Source: Brevibacillus reuszeri
GTDB lineage: Bacteria; Bacillota; Bacilli; Brevibacillales; Brevibacillaceae
Assembly (NCBI RefSeq): GCF_002897295.1
Contig: NZ_BEXF01000006.1
Location: 186,001-250,000, forward strand
Reading direction: 5' to 3'
Length of the DNA stretch: 64,000 nt
The notes below the pieces were generated by a model. It was not told where the DNA came from and did not search any database. It saw nothing but the letters and a program-made list of their open reading frames with translations. Within the stretch, counting starts at the first letter, position 1, and each line of letters opens with the position of its first letter. Below are positions 17,401 through 25,278 of this stretch, piece after piece. The position numbers were made by a program, and so were the translations under genes.

Positions 17401-17912
17401 AGCCAGTTGTTAAGCGTGCAAAGGTGGAGGATAGGGACCAGGAAATGACTGAGAGTGTGCTTGAATCAAACGAGAGCACGCCTGAACAGCAAACGACCAC
17501 AACAAGGAGTAAGCAAAGAAAAAGTAATAGCAAAAAAACAGCTCGACCGTCTTCGGGAATCTCCAATGAGAATTCTATGGCTTCGGGGCTGCAAAAGAAA
17601 AATACAAGCAACAAGCAGAAAACGGTTCGAAAGAGAGGGACACCTGCGAAGCGGAAAAAAGTGGTACATCCAAAAAGGTCCCCCATCACCACAAACAATC
17701 CGATTTTAAAAGTCTCTCCACAGCAAACCAGTATCGTAAAAGCAAGAAAGCAAGAACCAGCAAAGCAAGCCCGCCCGGCCAACAAGCTAGGAAAAAAACA
17801 AGCTGCCGCTTCCAAAAAACAAGCTTTTTCAAAAGTTCCAGCACCCGTGCAGCGGACGAAGAAACGTCAGCCAGAGAAGCTGCGAGCTAGAAAAGGGAAG
17901 AAAATTGCGTAA
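14427..17912 (+). CDS. CotS-family spore coat protein with 22 acidic repeats and a basic tail
   Basis: This protein of 1161 residues has three parts. Residues 1 to about 360 are a CotS/YutH-type kinase-like coat domain (ERVLITSKPDKGGAIWRIET, ELCYGLGEFHRHSKG, YWGLVHQDYGWSN, WVIDLDGVAYDLPFRDLRKL). Residues 428-801 are 22 tandem 17-residue repeats of the type VAFEEEAVEFDVAVPEV, strongly acidic. Residues from about 830 to the end are rich in Lys, Arg, Ser and Gln and strongly basic. ATG 14427 follows GGGGGAGAGGG. CotS proteins are deposited on the forespore coat; typical members have only the first domain, about 350 residues. The charged extensions suggest a scaffold or cross-linking role in coat or exosporium assembly (inference). 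Confidence 0.82.
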   Translation: MDQYLVKPWLVRGGNEAVSADWDVSVPPEIDELAERVMGYYDMYVSERVLITSKPDKGGAIWRIETDKGSRSLKLLHRSPERSLFSVGFQEYIVNQGARVPRLIPAKDGKLFVEMGGKLWIVTDWISLQPATKVDLIGAQELCYGLGEFHRHSKGYVPPANAKNSSRLFRWPAYYQKIAKKIGWMRDMAVAYEDAIASRSILAVVDQYQQQALDSLAKLNESAYANMVAMGEPYWGLVHQDYGWSNGQNGPGGLWVIDLDGVAYDLPFRDLRKLITSTMDDMGVWDVSWMRGMIEAYHQANPLDAESYDLLLNDMAMPNEFYKHLKEMFFDPVQFLNTEAEGILQRVVATDQSKSQALAELAQNRSLYQSGNYESVQEARLTQPASSERVVEAGNWQLQSQGSETVAWEEGVIEEESGESEMALPEEVAFVEEAVELEIALPEEITFAEETVEFEVAVPEVVSFEEEAVEFDIALPEVVAFEEEAVEFEVAVPEAVAFEEEAVEIDVTLPEELSIEEEAVDLDIAVPEVVSFEEEAVEIDVAVPEVVAFEEEAVDLDIAVPEVVAFEEEAVEFDVAVPEVVAFEEEAVEFDVAVPEVVAFEEEAVEFDVAVPEVVAFEEEAVEFDVAVPEVVAFEEEAVEFDIAVPEVVAFEEETVEFDIAVPEVVAFEEEAVEFDIALPEEVTFKEEAVETEKAIPEVVAFEEEAVETAKAIPEVAAFEEKAVEFDIALPEEVAFEEQAVEFDIALPEEVVFEEEEVETEKAIPEVVAFGEEVVEFDVALPEVVAFEEEVVEFDIALPEVVAFEEEAPFDSSLAEKKEVSSQEPPTRSYIVQPLEKTIQKSPVFSSLVPSSPPKRKESIDVRPIASIEAQTDNQQSQIVSISKKSGKSRTFSVRVEDDSVKPKQKKTAKEETIKQAQPKPKPVQVEENLLKVKPKTTSQVEKSAVAKEKVESAEGKSEKTPKKSKDKAKTISIVKEKKSTKTRKNVDTESKPVVKRAKVEDRDQEMTESVLESNESTPEQQTTTTRSKQRKSNSKKTARPSSGISNENSMASGLQKKNTSNKQKTVRKRGTPAKRKKVVHPKRSPITTNNPILKVSPQQTSIVKARKQEPAKQARPANKLGKKQAAASKKQAFSKVPAPVQRTKKRQPEKLRARKGKKIA
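15708..16850 (+). repeat. Tandem 51-bp coding repeats (22 full units plus a part)
   Basis: Each 51-bp unit encodes 17 residues ending in PEV or PEE. Units 9-12 are almost identical at the DNA level, whereas the outer units differ at several codons (ETEKAIPEV, IDVTLPEEL), a pattern expected from expansion at the centre by unequal crossing over. The length probably varies between strains. Confidence 0.9.
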
Positions 17913-17944
17913 TTGAAAGAAAAAAATAGGATGGTCTTTAGCCA

Positions 17945-17999
17945 TGACAGCTTTTAGCCTCGAACGGTCTTTTTCATGTTCAGGGCTGGAGCTGTCATT
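17945..17999 (+). terminator. Possible terminator after the coat protein gene
   Basis: TGACAGCT...GCC (17945-17959) pairs with GGGC...AGCTGTCA (17983-17997) with an internal loop, followed by TTTT. The large loop makes this a moderate candidate. Confidence 0.4.
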
Positions 18000-18102
18000 T
18001 TAATCTCGATCGACGACGGTCATAAGCGGAAGGGAACTAAGCCATCTAAATCGAAAAAGTACTTGAAACATCGTTTATTACAAAACATGGCTGGAGGTTC
18101 AT

Positions 18103-19743
18103 GTGAGCAGTCATCGTGCAAATTCAAATACATCTGCTATTCATGTACTCAGTAAGGTATCAATTGCTCTAAGTGAAACGCTCAGTCTGGATAAGCTATT
18201 GTACAAAGCAGTGGCCCAATGTATTGAAATATGCAGCTTTGATGCAGCAGTAGTTTATTTTCTTGAGCCTTCAGGTAATTATTTTGAAGCCCAACATTTC
18301 TATGGGATTCGATACGAATCAAGCGAGCAGTTAAAAAAATTGCCGACTGATTTTATCGGCGGGATTGTCATTAAAAATGGTAAGACAATTGTTACAGAAA
18401 ATTTGGCGCAGCATTATCAGCAGCGCCCACAACTCGAAGACTTCCAATCCCTTATCTCCGTACCGATCAAAGCAAGAAAGGAAACCATTGGCGTGTTAGA
18501 TGTATTCACTAAGAATCACCGTGATTTCTCACAGGAGGACATTTCATTAGTCGAATCGATTGGTTTGCAAATAGGTGTAGCTAGTGAAAATGCGAAACTG
18601 TTTGAATCCGTGGAGAATGTGACGACAAAGCTAAGGGAACTGGTCACTCTCAATCAGCGCATTGCTTCCTGCTTAAACGTAGAGGCACTCATCCAAGTAC
18701 TGACGACGGAATTAAGTTGTGTTTTTAAAGCTGATATCCTTTTTTTAAGTAAAAATGACAGTCCAATACTTCAGGTAAACGCCTCTAACCAATATGAAGG
18801 TTCCCAACTCACCTCTGATTCTCTCATAGAAAATATGCTGCTACAGGAACCAAATAAGATACATCATTACAAGCGAAGGCAGACCCAACAAGACCTGGAT
18901 GCAGTCTTTGAGAGATTTGAGATCCAGCGAGCAGAGTTTATCAATTTTTCATACAGAGCAAATCTGCACTGTCTGATCATCGCAAAAGAGCAATGTCACC
19001 AATGGACGATCGCCGAGCAGGAAGTGATGGAAGGAATTACGAAAACGATTTCATTGGCATTGACGAATAGCTATCTATTTCTTGAGGTTGAAAAAAGCAG
19101 AGAACGCAACTCGAATCTGCGTGCGCTTCAAACTTCTGCTCAGGAAAAAGAACGCCAGCGAATCGCAGGCGAAATCCATGATTCGATCAATCAATCTCTG
19201 TCTGGACTTTATTTCCATTTGCAATATTGTCGCGATGAAATCGAGCATTCTCCAGAAAAAGTAAAAGCTATTTTGGATAAGTTGCTGTCGATCACCAAGG
19301 ATAACATTAATGAACTCAGACAAATCATTCACGACCTGCATCCATTGGCAATCCAAAAATTCGGATTTGTTGGGGCAGTGGACGAATTGGTGAAAACCTG
19401 CTCGATGCAAGAGATCATGAAAATCAAGCTGTCTGTCGTAGGTCAACCTGTCAGGTATGAGCCGGAGATCGAGATTCAGTTATACCGTGTTCTACAGGAA
19501 TGCATGAATAATGCGCTAAAGCATTCAGAAGCAGGAGAAGTAATGATCAGCATGAATTTCGAGCTCGCCAGGTTGCGCATCATGGTCGAGGATGACGGTG
19601 TAGGGTTCGTTCCCTCCGAGCAGCTTAGCGATAATCATGCCTACGGAATCATGGGGATGGAAACGAGGATTCGAGATATCGGAGGCACGCTGTCTATCTT
19701 CAGCCAACGTGGAAGGGGGACAAAAGTAGAGATCACACTGTAA
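18103..19743 (+). CDS. GAF-domain sensor histidine kinase, NarL/DegS type
   Basis: This 546-residue soluble kinase has two GAF-like domains (about residues 25-165 and 180-330), a HisKA_3 dimerisation domain with the phospho-acceptor His359 in AGEIHDSINQSLSG, and a HATPase domain (NNALKHSEAGE, DDGVGFVPS, YGIMGMETRI). It would autophosphorylate in response to a cytoplasmic signal sensed by GAF and pass the phosphate to the response regulator encoded 28 bp downstream. GTG 18103 has CTGGAGG five bases upstream. No membrane segment is visible. The signal is unknown. Confidence 0.88.
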   Translation: MSSHRANSNTSAIHVLSKVSIALSETLSLDKLLYKAVAQCIEICSFDAAVVYFLEPSGNYFEAQHFYGIRYESSEQLKKLPTDFIGGIVIKNGKTIVTENLAQHYQQRPQLEDFQSLISVPIKARKETIGVLDVFTKNHRDFSQEDISLVESIGLQIGVASENAKLFESVENVTTKLRELVTLNQRIASCLNVEALIQVLTTELSCVFKADILFLSKNDSPILQVNASNQYEGSQLTSDSLIENMLLQEPNKIHHYKRRQTQQDLDAVFERFEIQRAEFINFSYRANLHCLIIAKEQCHQWTIAEQEVMEGITKTISLALTNSYLFLEVEKSRERNSNLRALQTSAQEKERQRIAGEIHDSINQSLSGLYFHLQYCRDEIEHSPEKVKAILDKLLSITKDNINELRQIIHDLHPLAIQKFGFVGAVDELVKTCSMQEIMKIKLSVVGQPVRYEPEIEIQLYRVLQECMNNALKHSEAGEVMISMNFELARLRIMVEDDGVGFVPSEQLSDNHAYGIMGMETRIRDIGGTLSIFSQRGRGTKVEITL

Positions 19744-19771
19744 AAGAAACGGGTACAAGGGGGAAGATAGC

Positions 19772-20401
19772 TTGAGTGTGACGCGGGTATTTATCGCAGA
19801 TGACCATAACATTGTTCGCGAAGGCTTGCAGCTATTGTTTAGTACGTCTCCATTTCAAGTTATAGGGGAAGCGTCAGATGGCGAGTCGGCCTTACGCAAA
19901 ATTTTGATAGACTTGCCGGATGTAGCTATTCTCGACTTGAATATGCCTGAAATGGACGGTATTGAGGTAACGAAGCGTATCAAGGAGAAGGCTCCCGAAA
20001 TTAAGGTAATCATTCTCACCATTTATACAGAAGAAAAGTTTTTGGTGGAATCGATGCTCGCAGGGGCGGATGGTTACGTCTTGAAAACAATTAACAAAAA
20101 CGAGCTCTTTTACGGGATTGAAGAAGTTTGTAGAGGTCAAAAGTACATCGATGGCAATCTCATGCAGCGCGCGTTTTTTCAAGTCATAAGAGGGGAGCAG
20201 AAAGATTCGGTTTTGACAGATCGAGAGCTGGACGTCCTGAAACTGATGGCACGTGGGAAGACAAACAAAGAAATTTCTTCGGAGCTGTACATTGGCTCAG
20301 ATACAGTGAAAGAGTATGTGACTGCCATTATGAAAAAGCTGGATAGCAAAAATAGAACGGATGCAGTTGCCAAAGCGATCCGCAATCAAATTATTTTATA
20401 A
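19772..20401 (+). CDS. NarL/LuxR-family response regulator
   Basis: This 209-residue regulator has a receiver domain (acidic pair in FIADDHN, phospho-acceptor Asp55 in AILDLNMPEMDG, Lys in YVLKTINK) and a C-terminal LuxR-type helix-turn-helix (LTDRELDVLKLMARGKTNKEI). It starts with TTG 19772 after AAGGGGGAAG. It pairs with the preceding GAF kinase in one operon. The target genes are unknown; the next gene, for a DUF4259 protein, may belong to the same unit. Confidence 0.88.
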   Translation: MSVTRVFIADDHNIVREGLQLLFSTSPFQVIGEASDGESALRKILIDLPDVAILDLNMPEMDGIEVTKRIKEKAPEIKVIILTIYTEEKFLVESMLAGADGYVLKTINKNELFYGIEEVCRGQKYIDGNLMQRAFFQVIRGEQKDSVLTDRELDVLKLMARGKTNKEISSELYIGSDTVKEYVTAIMKKLDSKNRTDAVAKAIRNQIIL

Positions 20402-20445
20402 CGTCTAGTGAATGGAAAAACTGGTAATGTGAGAGGAGTATTTAC

Positions 20446-20922
20446 ATGGGAGCATGGGGATACAAGGCATTAGAAAGTGATGAAGGCTTGGATGTAGTCG
20501 ATTTCTTAGAGGATTTTATACAAAATCATTCGAATGCAGGTCATATTCAACTATCTGAAATCGTTGCTGCGATGAAAAATAGTGGCTTTTTTGGAGAGAC
20601 TTATGAGGAAATTGACTTTTTCTACGACACCTGTGCAATCGCACTTACAGAGCTCTATACCATGTATCTTGATAATGGGGAATTTACTAATTTGGAAAGT
20701 GTATCTGGAAAAGTAAGTTCATTCACAGCAGACGAGGGAGCGCTTACGTTTTTATTACGCTATTTAACAGATATCAGAGATGAAGTTCCGGAATCGGATG
20801 ATACAAGAGAAATTATCGATTTATGGCGTGATTCCGAGAGCTGGGCAGAATGGAAAGCCAACCTGGAATTTCTGATTGCGAGAGTTGAAAAAGAACTCAG
20901 CCATTTTTCAAAAACTACCTAG
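20446..20922 (+). CDS. DUF4259 domain-containing protein
   Basis: This acidic 158-residue protein opens with MGAWGYKALESDEGLD, the typical start of the DUF4259 family, and consists of helices with no transmembrane segment. The function of the family is not established; similar proteins often lie in toxin-immunity or defence-type neighbourhoods. GAGAGGAG stands before the ATG. It lies 45 bp after the response regulator and 28 bp before a glycosyltransferase gene without a visible terminator, so all three may be cotranscribed. Confidence 0.7.
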   Translation: MGAWGYKALESDEGLDVVDFLEDFIQNHSNAGHIQLSEIVAAMKNSGFFGETYEEIDFFYDTCAIALTELYTMYLDNGEFTNLESVSGKVSSFTADEGALTFLLRYLTDIRDEVPESDDTREIIDLWRDSESWAEWKANLEFLIARVEKELSHFSKTT

Positions 20923-20950
20923 AGAACAAACAACCTAAGGAGCGTTAGAC

Positions 20951-22153
20951 ATGGCACGTGTTTTATTTATTAATGGTGGATCAGAAGGTCATATCAATCC
21001 AACTGTTGGGGTAGTTCAAGAGCTCATCTCGCGTGGGGAAGAGGTCGTGTACTTTACGATAGAAGCTTATCGAGAACGTATGGAAAAGACGGGAGCTACT
21101 GTACGCACTTTTGACGGTCAAAAATTTATTAAAGCGTTCATTTCAGGTGGAAGAAATTATTTACTAGAAAGAGTCAACGGTCTTTTACTTACGGAAGATA
21201 TCGTCATACCTAGCGTTCTTGAACAGATCAAAGGAGAGCATTTTGATTACATCATCCACGATTCCATGTTTGGGTGTGGGCGGTTGCTGGCCCAGATTCT
21301 GCAGCTTCCCGCAATAAATTCTTGTACTTCTTTTGCGCAAACAAAGGAATCATTTGATCAAGAGCTGGAACGATTTTTTAATGAAACCCCTACTGAAATC
21401 GTGAGGCCAATCCAAGATCAATTTCATAGCCTTACAAAAATGGTTAAGGAAAAATATGATGTGGAGATCTTTTCTCCTTCTGAGGTTTTTTGTAATCCTG
21501 CACCACTTACCATTGTTTATACGACCAAGGATTTTCAACCTTTTGGAGAAACATTCGACCAATCGTACAAATTTGTAGGTCCATCCATTTCAACTAGATA
21601 CACACAGGAGTACTTCGACTTTACTGCACTCAAGGGAAACAGTCCGATTTATATTTCACTTGGTACCGTCTTAAACCAATCGATCGATTTCTATAAGCTT
21701 TGTTATCAAGCATTGGGGAATACGGACCATACTGTTGTCATGTCCATTGGGGATAAAGTTCACATTTCTGATTTAGGAGAAATCCCCGCAAACTTCATCG
21801 TAAAAAGCTATGTTCCTCAAATGGATGTTCTAACATGTACGAAATTATTTATTACGCATGGTGGAATGAATAGTACCAATGAAGCTCTCTATTTCGGGGT
21901 TCCGCTGGTCGTAATTCCACTAAGTGCGGATCAACCAATCATTGCGAGGCAAGTGGCGAATATCGGAGCAGGTGTGACACTGCAAATGCAGAGCTTGACT
22001 TCAAGTAAACTACGTGAAACCGTAGAGCATGTGTTAAACCACCCATCTTTTCAGATAGCTGCTGCAAATAGTAGCCAATCCTTTCAAAGCTCAGGTGGGT
22101 ATCGTCAAGCGGTTGATGAGATTTTCGAATTGAAACGTCAATATCATATCTAA
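20951..22153 (+). CDS. MGT/YjiC-family UDP-glycosyltransferase
   Basis: This 400-residue GT1-family (GT-B fold) enzyme has the N-terminal acceptor side INGGSEGHINPTVGVV and the C-terminal nucleotide-sugar motif FITHGGMNSTNEALYFGVPLVVIPLSADQP. Members glycosylate macrolides, flavonoids and other small molecules, giving antibiotic self-protection or detoxification. AAGGAGCG precedes ATG 20951. It is the last gene before a terminator, downstream of a two-component system, so induction by a toxic compound is conceivable but not shown. Confidence 0.88.
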   Translation: MARVLFINGGSEGHINPTVGVVQELISRGEEVVYFTIEAYRERMEKTGATVRTFDGQKFIKAFISGGRNYLLERVNGLLLTEDIVIPSVLEQIKGEHFDYIIHDSMFGCGRLLAQILQLPAINSCTSFAQTKESFDQELERFFNETPTEIVRPIQDQFHSLTKMVKEKYDVEIFSPSEVFCNPAPLTIVYTTKDFQPFGETFDQSYKFVGPSISTRYTQEYFDFTALKGNSPIYISLGTVLNQSIDFYKLCYQALGNTDHTVVMSIGDKVHISDLGEIPANFIVKSYVPQMDVLTCTKLFITHGGMNSTNEALYFGVPLVVIPLSADQPIIARQVANIGAGVTLQMQSLTSSKLRETVEHVLNHPSFQIAAANSSQSFQSSGGYRQAVDEIFELKRQYHI

Positions 22154-22172
22154 CTGAAAGTAGATCTAGTGT

Positions 22173-22220
22173 AGCGGTAGTCTTGGACATTCGTTTCTTG
22201 TCGAAGGACTGCCGCTTTTT
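22173..22220 (+). terminator. Terminator after the glycosyltransferase gene
   Basis: AGCGGTAGTCTT pairs with AAGGACTGCCGCT (one bulge and one wobble) and runs into TTTTT at 22215-22220. Confidence 0.7.
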
Positions 22221-22346
22221 ATGTTGAAAAATCCCCACTCGGGGAGCATGAGAACCATTTTAGGGGGAGGAAAGGTTGCAGGATTCTTTGTAAAGTAAAG
22301 TTATCCACATAAAAGAAACGGGATAGTGCTCCCGTATTAACAACAG

Positions 22347-22362
22347 TTGAAACCGATTACAT
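22347..22362 (+). promoter_or_regulatory. CcpA cre-like site in the leader of the OCD-GGT operon
   Basis: TTGAAACCGATTACAT matches WTGNAANCGNWNNCWW at every position and the stricter 14-bp core too. It abuts the ribosome binding site AGGAGGG at 22363-22369, the same layout as before the cupin gene. Confidence 0.6.
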
Positions 22363-22377
22363 AGGAGGGTTACACGC

Positions 22378-23412
22378 ATGAACTACCGCAATCAAGTTAA
22401 AACCAAACTGAATATTGGCGAAGAATTGTTGTATTTGAGCATGCAGGATGTAATAGATACCGGCATTACTGTAAAAGAAGTAATCGAATTAACCGAACAG
22501 GCAATGGTTTCTTACAGTACAAAGAAAGCGGAAATGCCAGCAAAAATCGGGCTGCATCCACAGCCGGACTCATTGATGCACGCGATGCCAGCGTATTTGC
22601 CAGATCAAATGGCGTGCGGGATTAAGTGGGGAAGTAATTTTCCGACGAATCGGGAACGTTTTCCGGACCTAACACCAACGAATTGTCAGATCATTTATAA
22701 TGATCACGAAACAGGACTTCCCCTCGCATTTATGGATGCTACATGGATCACAGAAGTGAGGACCCCCGCCGTAACGCTAGTCGCTGCCAAATACATGGCC
22801 AGTCCGGATGCCACTACGTTTGGGATGTATGGATGTGGTATCCAGGGTAAGGCTCACGTCAAAATGATCGAGCATGTACTGCCCAAGCTAGAAAAAATTT
22901 ATGTATTTGATGTTTTCGAAAAAGCGATGGATGACTTAATAGAACGCTGCCAGCCTCATGTTCATGCCGAAATCATCAAGGCATCCTCCTACGAGGAGGT
23001 AGCAAAAAGGTGTGAAGTCATTGCATCAGCGATCCCTATCCACCATCATCCCAACCCTATGGTAAAAAGCGACTGGATATCGAATGGACAAACATTAATT
23101 ACATGCGACTGCCACTCTGTTTATGAGGACGCCGTTTATAAAAGGGCGGATGTTTACACAGTAGACAGTGAGGAGCAGCATCGCCTGTTGGAAACATATG
23201 GGTATTATCCTTGGGGGCTTCCCACGATTCATGCAGAAACGGGCGGAGTTGCTGGCGGAATTCATCCTGGTAGAACGACTAAAGATCAATTGATCGTATC
23301 CAACAACGTCGGTATGGCGGTAGAAGACATGATCGTGGCAAGAAGAGTATTTGACAAAGCCTTGGAGCTCGAAATTGGCCTTAGATTGCCCTTGTGGAAA
23401 CGAACAAACTAA
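22378..23412 (+). CDS. Ornithine cyclodeaminase/mu-crystallin family protein
   Basis: This 344-residue protein belongs to the OCD/mu-crystallin Rossmann family: GIKWGSNFPTN near residue 80, a substrate-side segment MDATWITEVRTPAVTLVAAKYMA and the dinucleotide motif MYGCGIQGKAHV. Family members are NAD(P)-linked cyclodeaminases, imine reductases or opine-type dehydrogenases. ATG 22378 follows AGGAGGG. It lies 25 bp before the gamma-glutamyltransferase gene, so both probably act on gamma-glutamyl or amine/amino-acid compounds. An exact reaction cannot be given. A cre site suggests repression by glucose. Confidence 0.8.
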   Translation: MNYRNQVKTKLNIGEELLYLSMQDVIDTGITVKEVIELTEQAMVSYSTKKAEMPAKIGLHPQPDSLMHAMPAYLPDQMACGIKWGSNFPTNRERFPDLTPTNCQIIYNDHETGLPLAFMDATWITEVRTPAVTLVAAKYMASPDATTFGMYGCGIQGKAHVKMIEHVLPKLEKIYVFDVFEKAMDDLIERCQPHVHAEIIKASSYEEVAKRCEVIASAIPIHHHPNPMVKSDWISNGQTLITCDCHSVYEDAVYKRADVYTVDSEEQHRLLETYGYYPWGLPTIHAETGGVAGGIHPGRTTKDQLIVSNNVGMAVEDMIVARRVFDKALELEIGLRLPLWKRTN

Positions 23413-23437
23413 CTTTTGGTGAAAGGAATGGATTCTG

Positions 23438-25150
23438 ATGATGGACCCCCGAGAAATCAATTTATCCGATCCGAAATGGCTTCCAGGTGAAAAACCAATC
23501 GTGAAAAACGTTCGAGCGGCTGCTAGCTCTGATAATGCTGTTGTCACACATACGATGCTGAAAGTCATGCAGGAAGGCGGAAATGCGGTAGATGCTGCCA
23601 TCGCTGGGTGCATGGTTCAGGCAGCAATTGAGCCTTTTATGACCAATCATGCTGGAACCGTTACATTCCTCTTCTACCATGCCAAAGAAGAGAAGTACTA
23701 CCAATTAGATTCGACAGGTACATTCCCGGCAGATTTGCCTGCCCATATGCCTGTACCCCAAGGGATGGGTCCATATGCAGGAATTCCGCCCCGTTCAGTC
23801 ATTCCTGGTTTCATGCCTGGCTTAAAAGCCATTCATGAGAAATTCGCAACAATGGCTTGGGACGCACTCTGTGAAGACGCAATCTGGTGGGCTGAAAACG
23901 GACACCACGTCTCCGATTTTGAGCACGAAGTCAACCTGTTTGGTGAAGACTTCGTTACCTTCTTCCCTGAGGGGCGAGCCTTTTATATGCCAGACGGAAG
24001 ATTTCCCCGCATAGGAGAGCGATTTGGATCGCAAGACATGGCCAAAACCTTGAAAAAAGTCGCGGAAGAAGGCCCAGACTACATGATTACGGGTGAATGG
24101 GCAGATGAATTTATAAAAAAAGCAAACGAGCTTGGCTGGATGATTACGAAGGAGCATATGACGGAAACTCCTGCAAGATGGATTGAGCCGATCCGCTTTG
24201 CAGTAGGCGAGTATGAGATCGTTTCCCTTGCCCCACCACAGCAGCAGGGTGTCTTTATTGCTCTGGTCCTAGTGATATTAGAGAAGGTGGGTATCAGGGA
24301 TGTACAGCCTTACTCAGCGGAGCATATCTTTTATATGGGCCACGCCTTAAAAATGGCGCAATACATGTGTGGCTATTGCCAAGACCCGCACGTTATGCAA
24401 ACGAGTAGTAGCTCCTTTTTGGATGAAGGATTGCATGTGTCACTTGCGAGCTTGATCAAAGGAATGAAGCCGCAGGTAGATTTGACCAGTCATACAGCCT
24501 TTACAACCGGATTCGGAGGTGGTTCGCCGTTTGTAGATAGCATGACTGGTGGGAAAATGCCAACGGCGAGGCAAAACAGTCACCATGACCAACCGTCAGG
24601 CAGCTGTGAGCTAAGCATCGTGGATTCAGAAGGAAACTGGGTCCAAATGATGAACACGCTCCAGTCAGGTGGCATCCCCGGACAGGTAGTCAAAGGTATT
24701 CCGATGGTTGGCTCGCACGCACTTCCTAATGTCCAAGGCAGCCCGATGCAGTATTACCAAATCAAAGGCGCAAGAATGAGAACTGTTATGGGGAATACAA
24801 TGGTACTAAAAAATGGGAAACCGATTTTACAGCTCGGCTCTCCTGGTAATGTTCATGTTACTGTTCCATAGGTTTTGTGTAACCTTTTGGTCTTTGGCAT
24901 GGAGCCGTACGAAGCGATTCGTGCTCCACGCATGCTTGCTCTGCAAGAGGGAGGGTCGCTTCTCATTGAAGACCGAATACCCGAGAATGTACAAATGGAT
25001 TTGCTTTCGCTTGGCATTCGGATGAAGGTTTCCGGCGTTTGGGACTATCATATGGGCTCTTTTCAGATTTGTTACCTCGATCAAAAAACGAACGAGCTTT
25101 GCACGATTGCAGATCCGCGAAGATGCGGTGTTGCGGATGGTATGAGATAA
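23438..25150 (+). pseudogene. Gamma-glutamyltransferase family gene interrupted by an in-frame amber codon
   Basis: The frame encodes a 570-residue GGT-family protein but is cut by TAG at 24869-24871 after residue 477. Homology continues without a shift on the far side (VLCNLLVFGMEPYEAIRAPRM, MGSFQICYLD, ADPRRCGVADG), exactly where GGTs have GSPG..VTVPQVL; a CAG-to-TAG change explains it. The upper part contains GGNAVDAAIAGC, GPYAGIPPRSVIPG and GSCELSIVDSEGNW, the small-subunit start region, in which the usual Thr nucleophile is not evident. GGTs hydrolyse or transfer gamma-glutamyl groups outside the cell; no signal peptide is seen here. Either a recent pseudogene, a stop suppressed in vivo, or a sequencing error. 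Confidence 0.8.
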
Positions 25151-25237
25151 GTGGTATTTAGAGAATAAATACAGCGAAATATATGGATTAAAAACGACCA
25201 GCAGCTGAGAAGTAAATTGAAAGAGGAAACGAAGAAA

Positions 25238-25265
25238 AGCCCGAAATCGATTCGGGCTTATTTCG
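25238..25265. terminator. Bidirectional terminator between GGT and MFS genes
   Basis: AAGCCCGAA (25238-25246) pairs perfectly with TTCGGGCTT (25252-25260) over a 5-base loop. It is followed by ATTTCG on the plus strand and by TTCTTCG on the minus strand. It serves both convergent genes. Confidence 0.7.
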
Positions 25266-25278
25266 TTTAGAGGAATAA

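Noticed and set aside
16943..17815. A minus-strand frame of 290 residues, hydrophobic and Phe-rich
   Set aside because: It is the antisense of the Lys/Ser-rich tail of the coat protein, where AAA/AAG codons read as Phe/Leu. No start signals.
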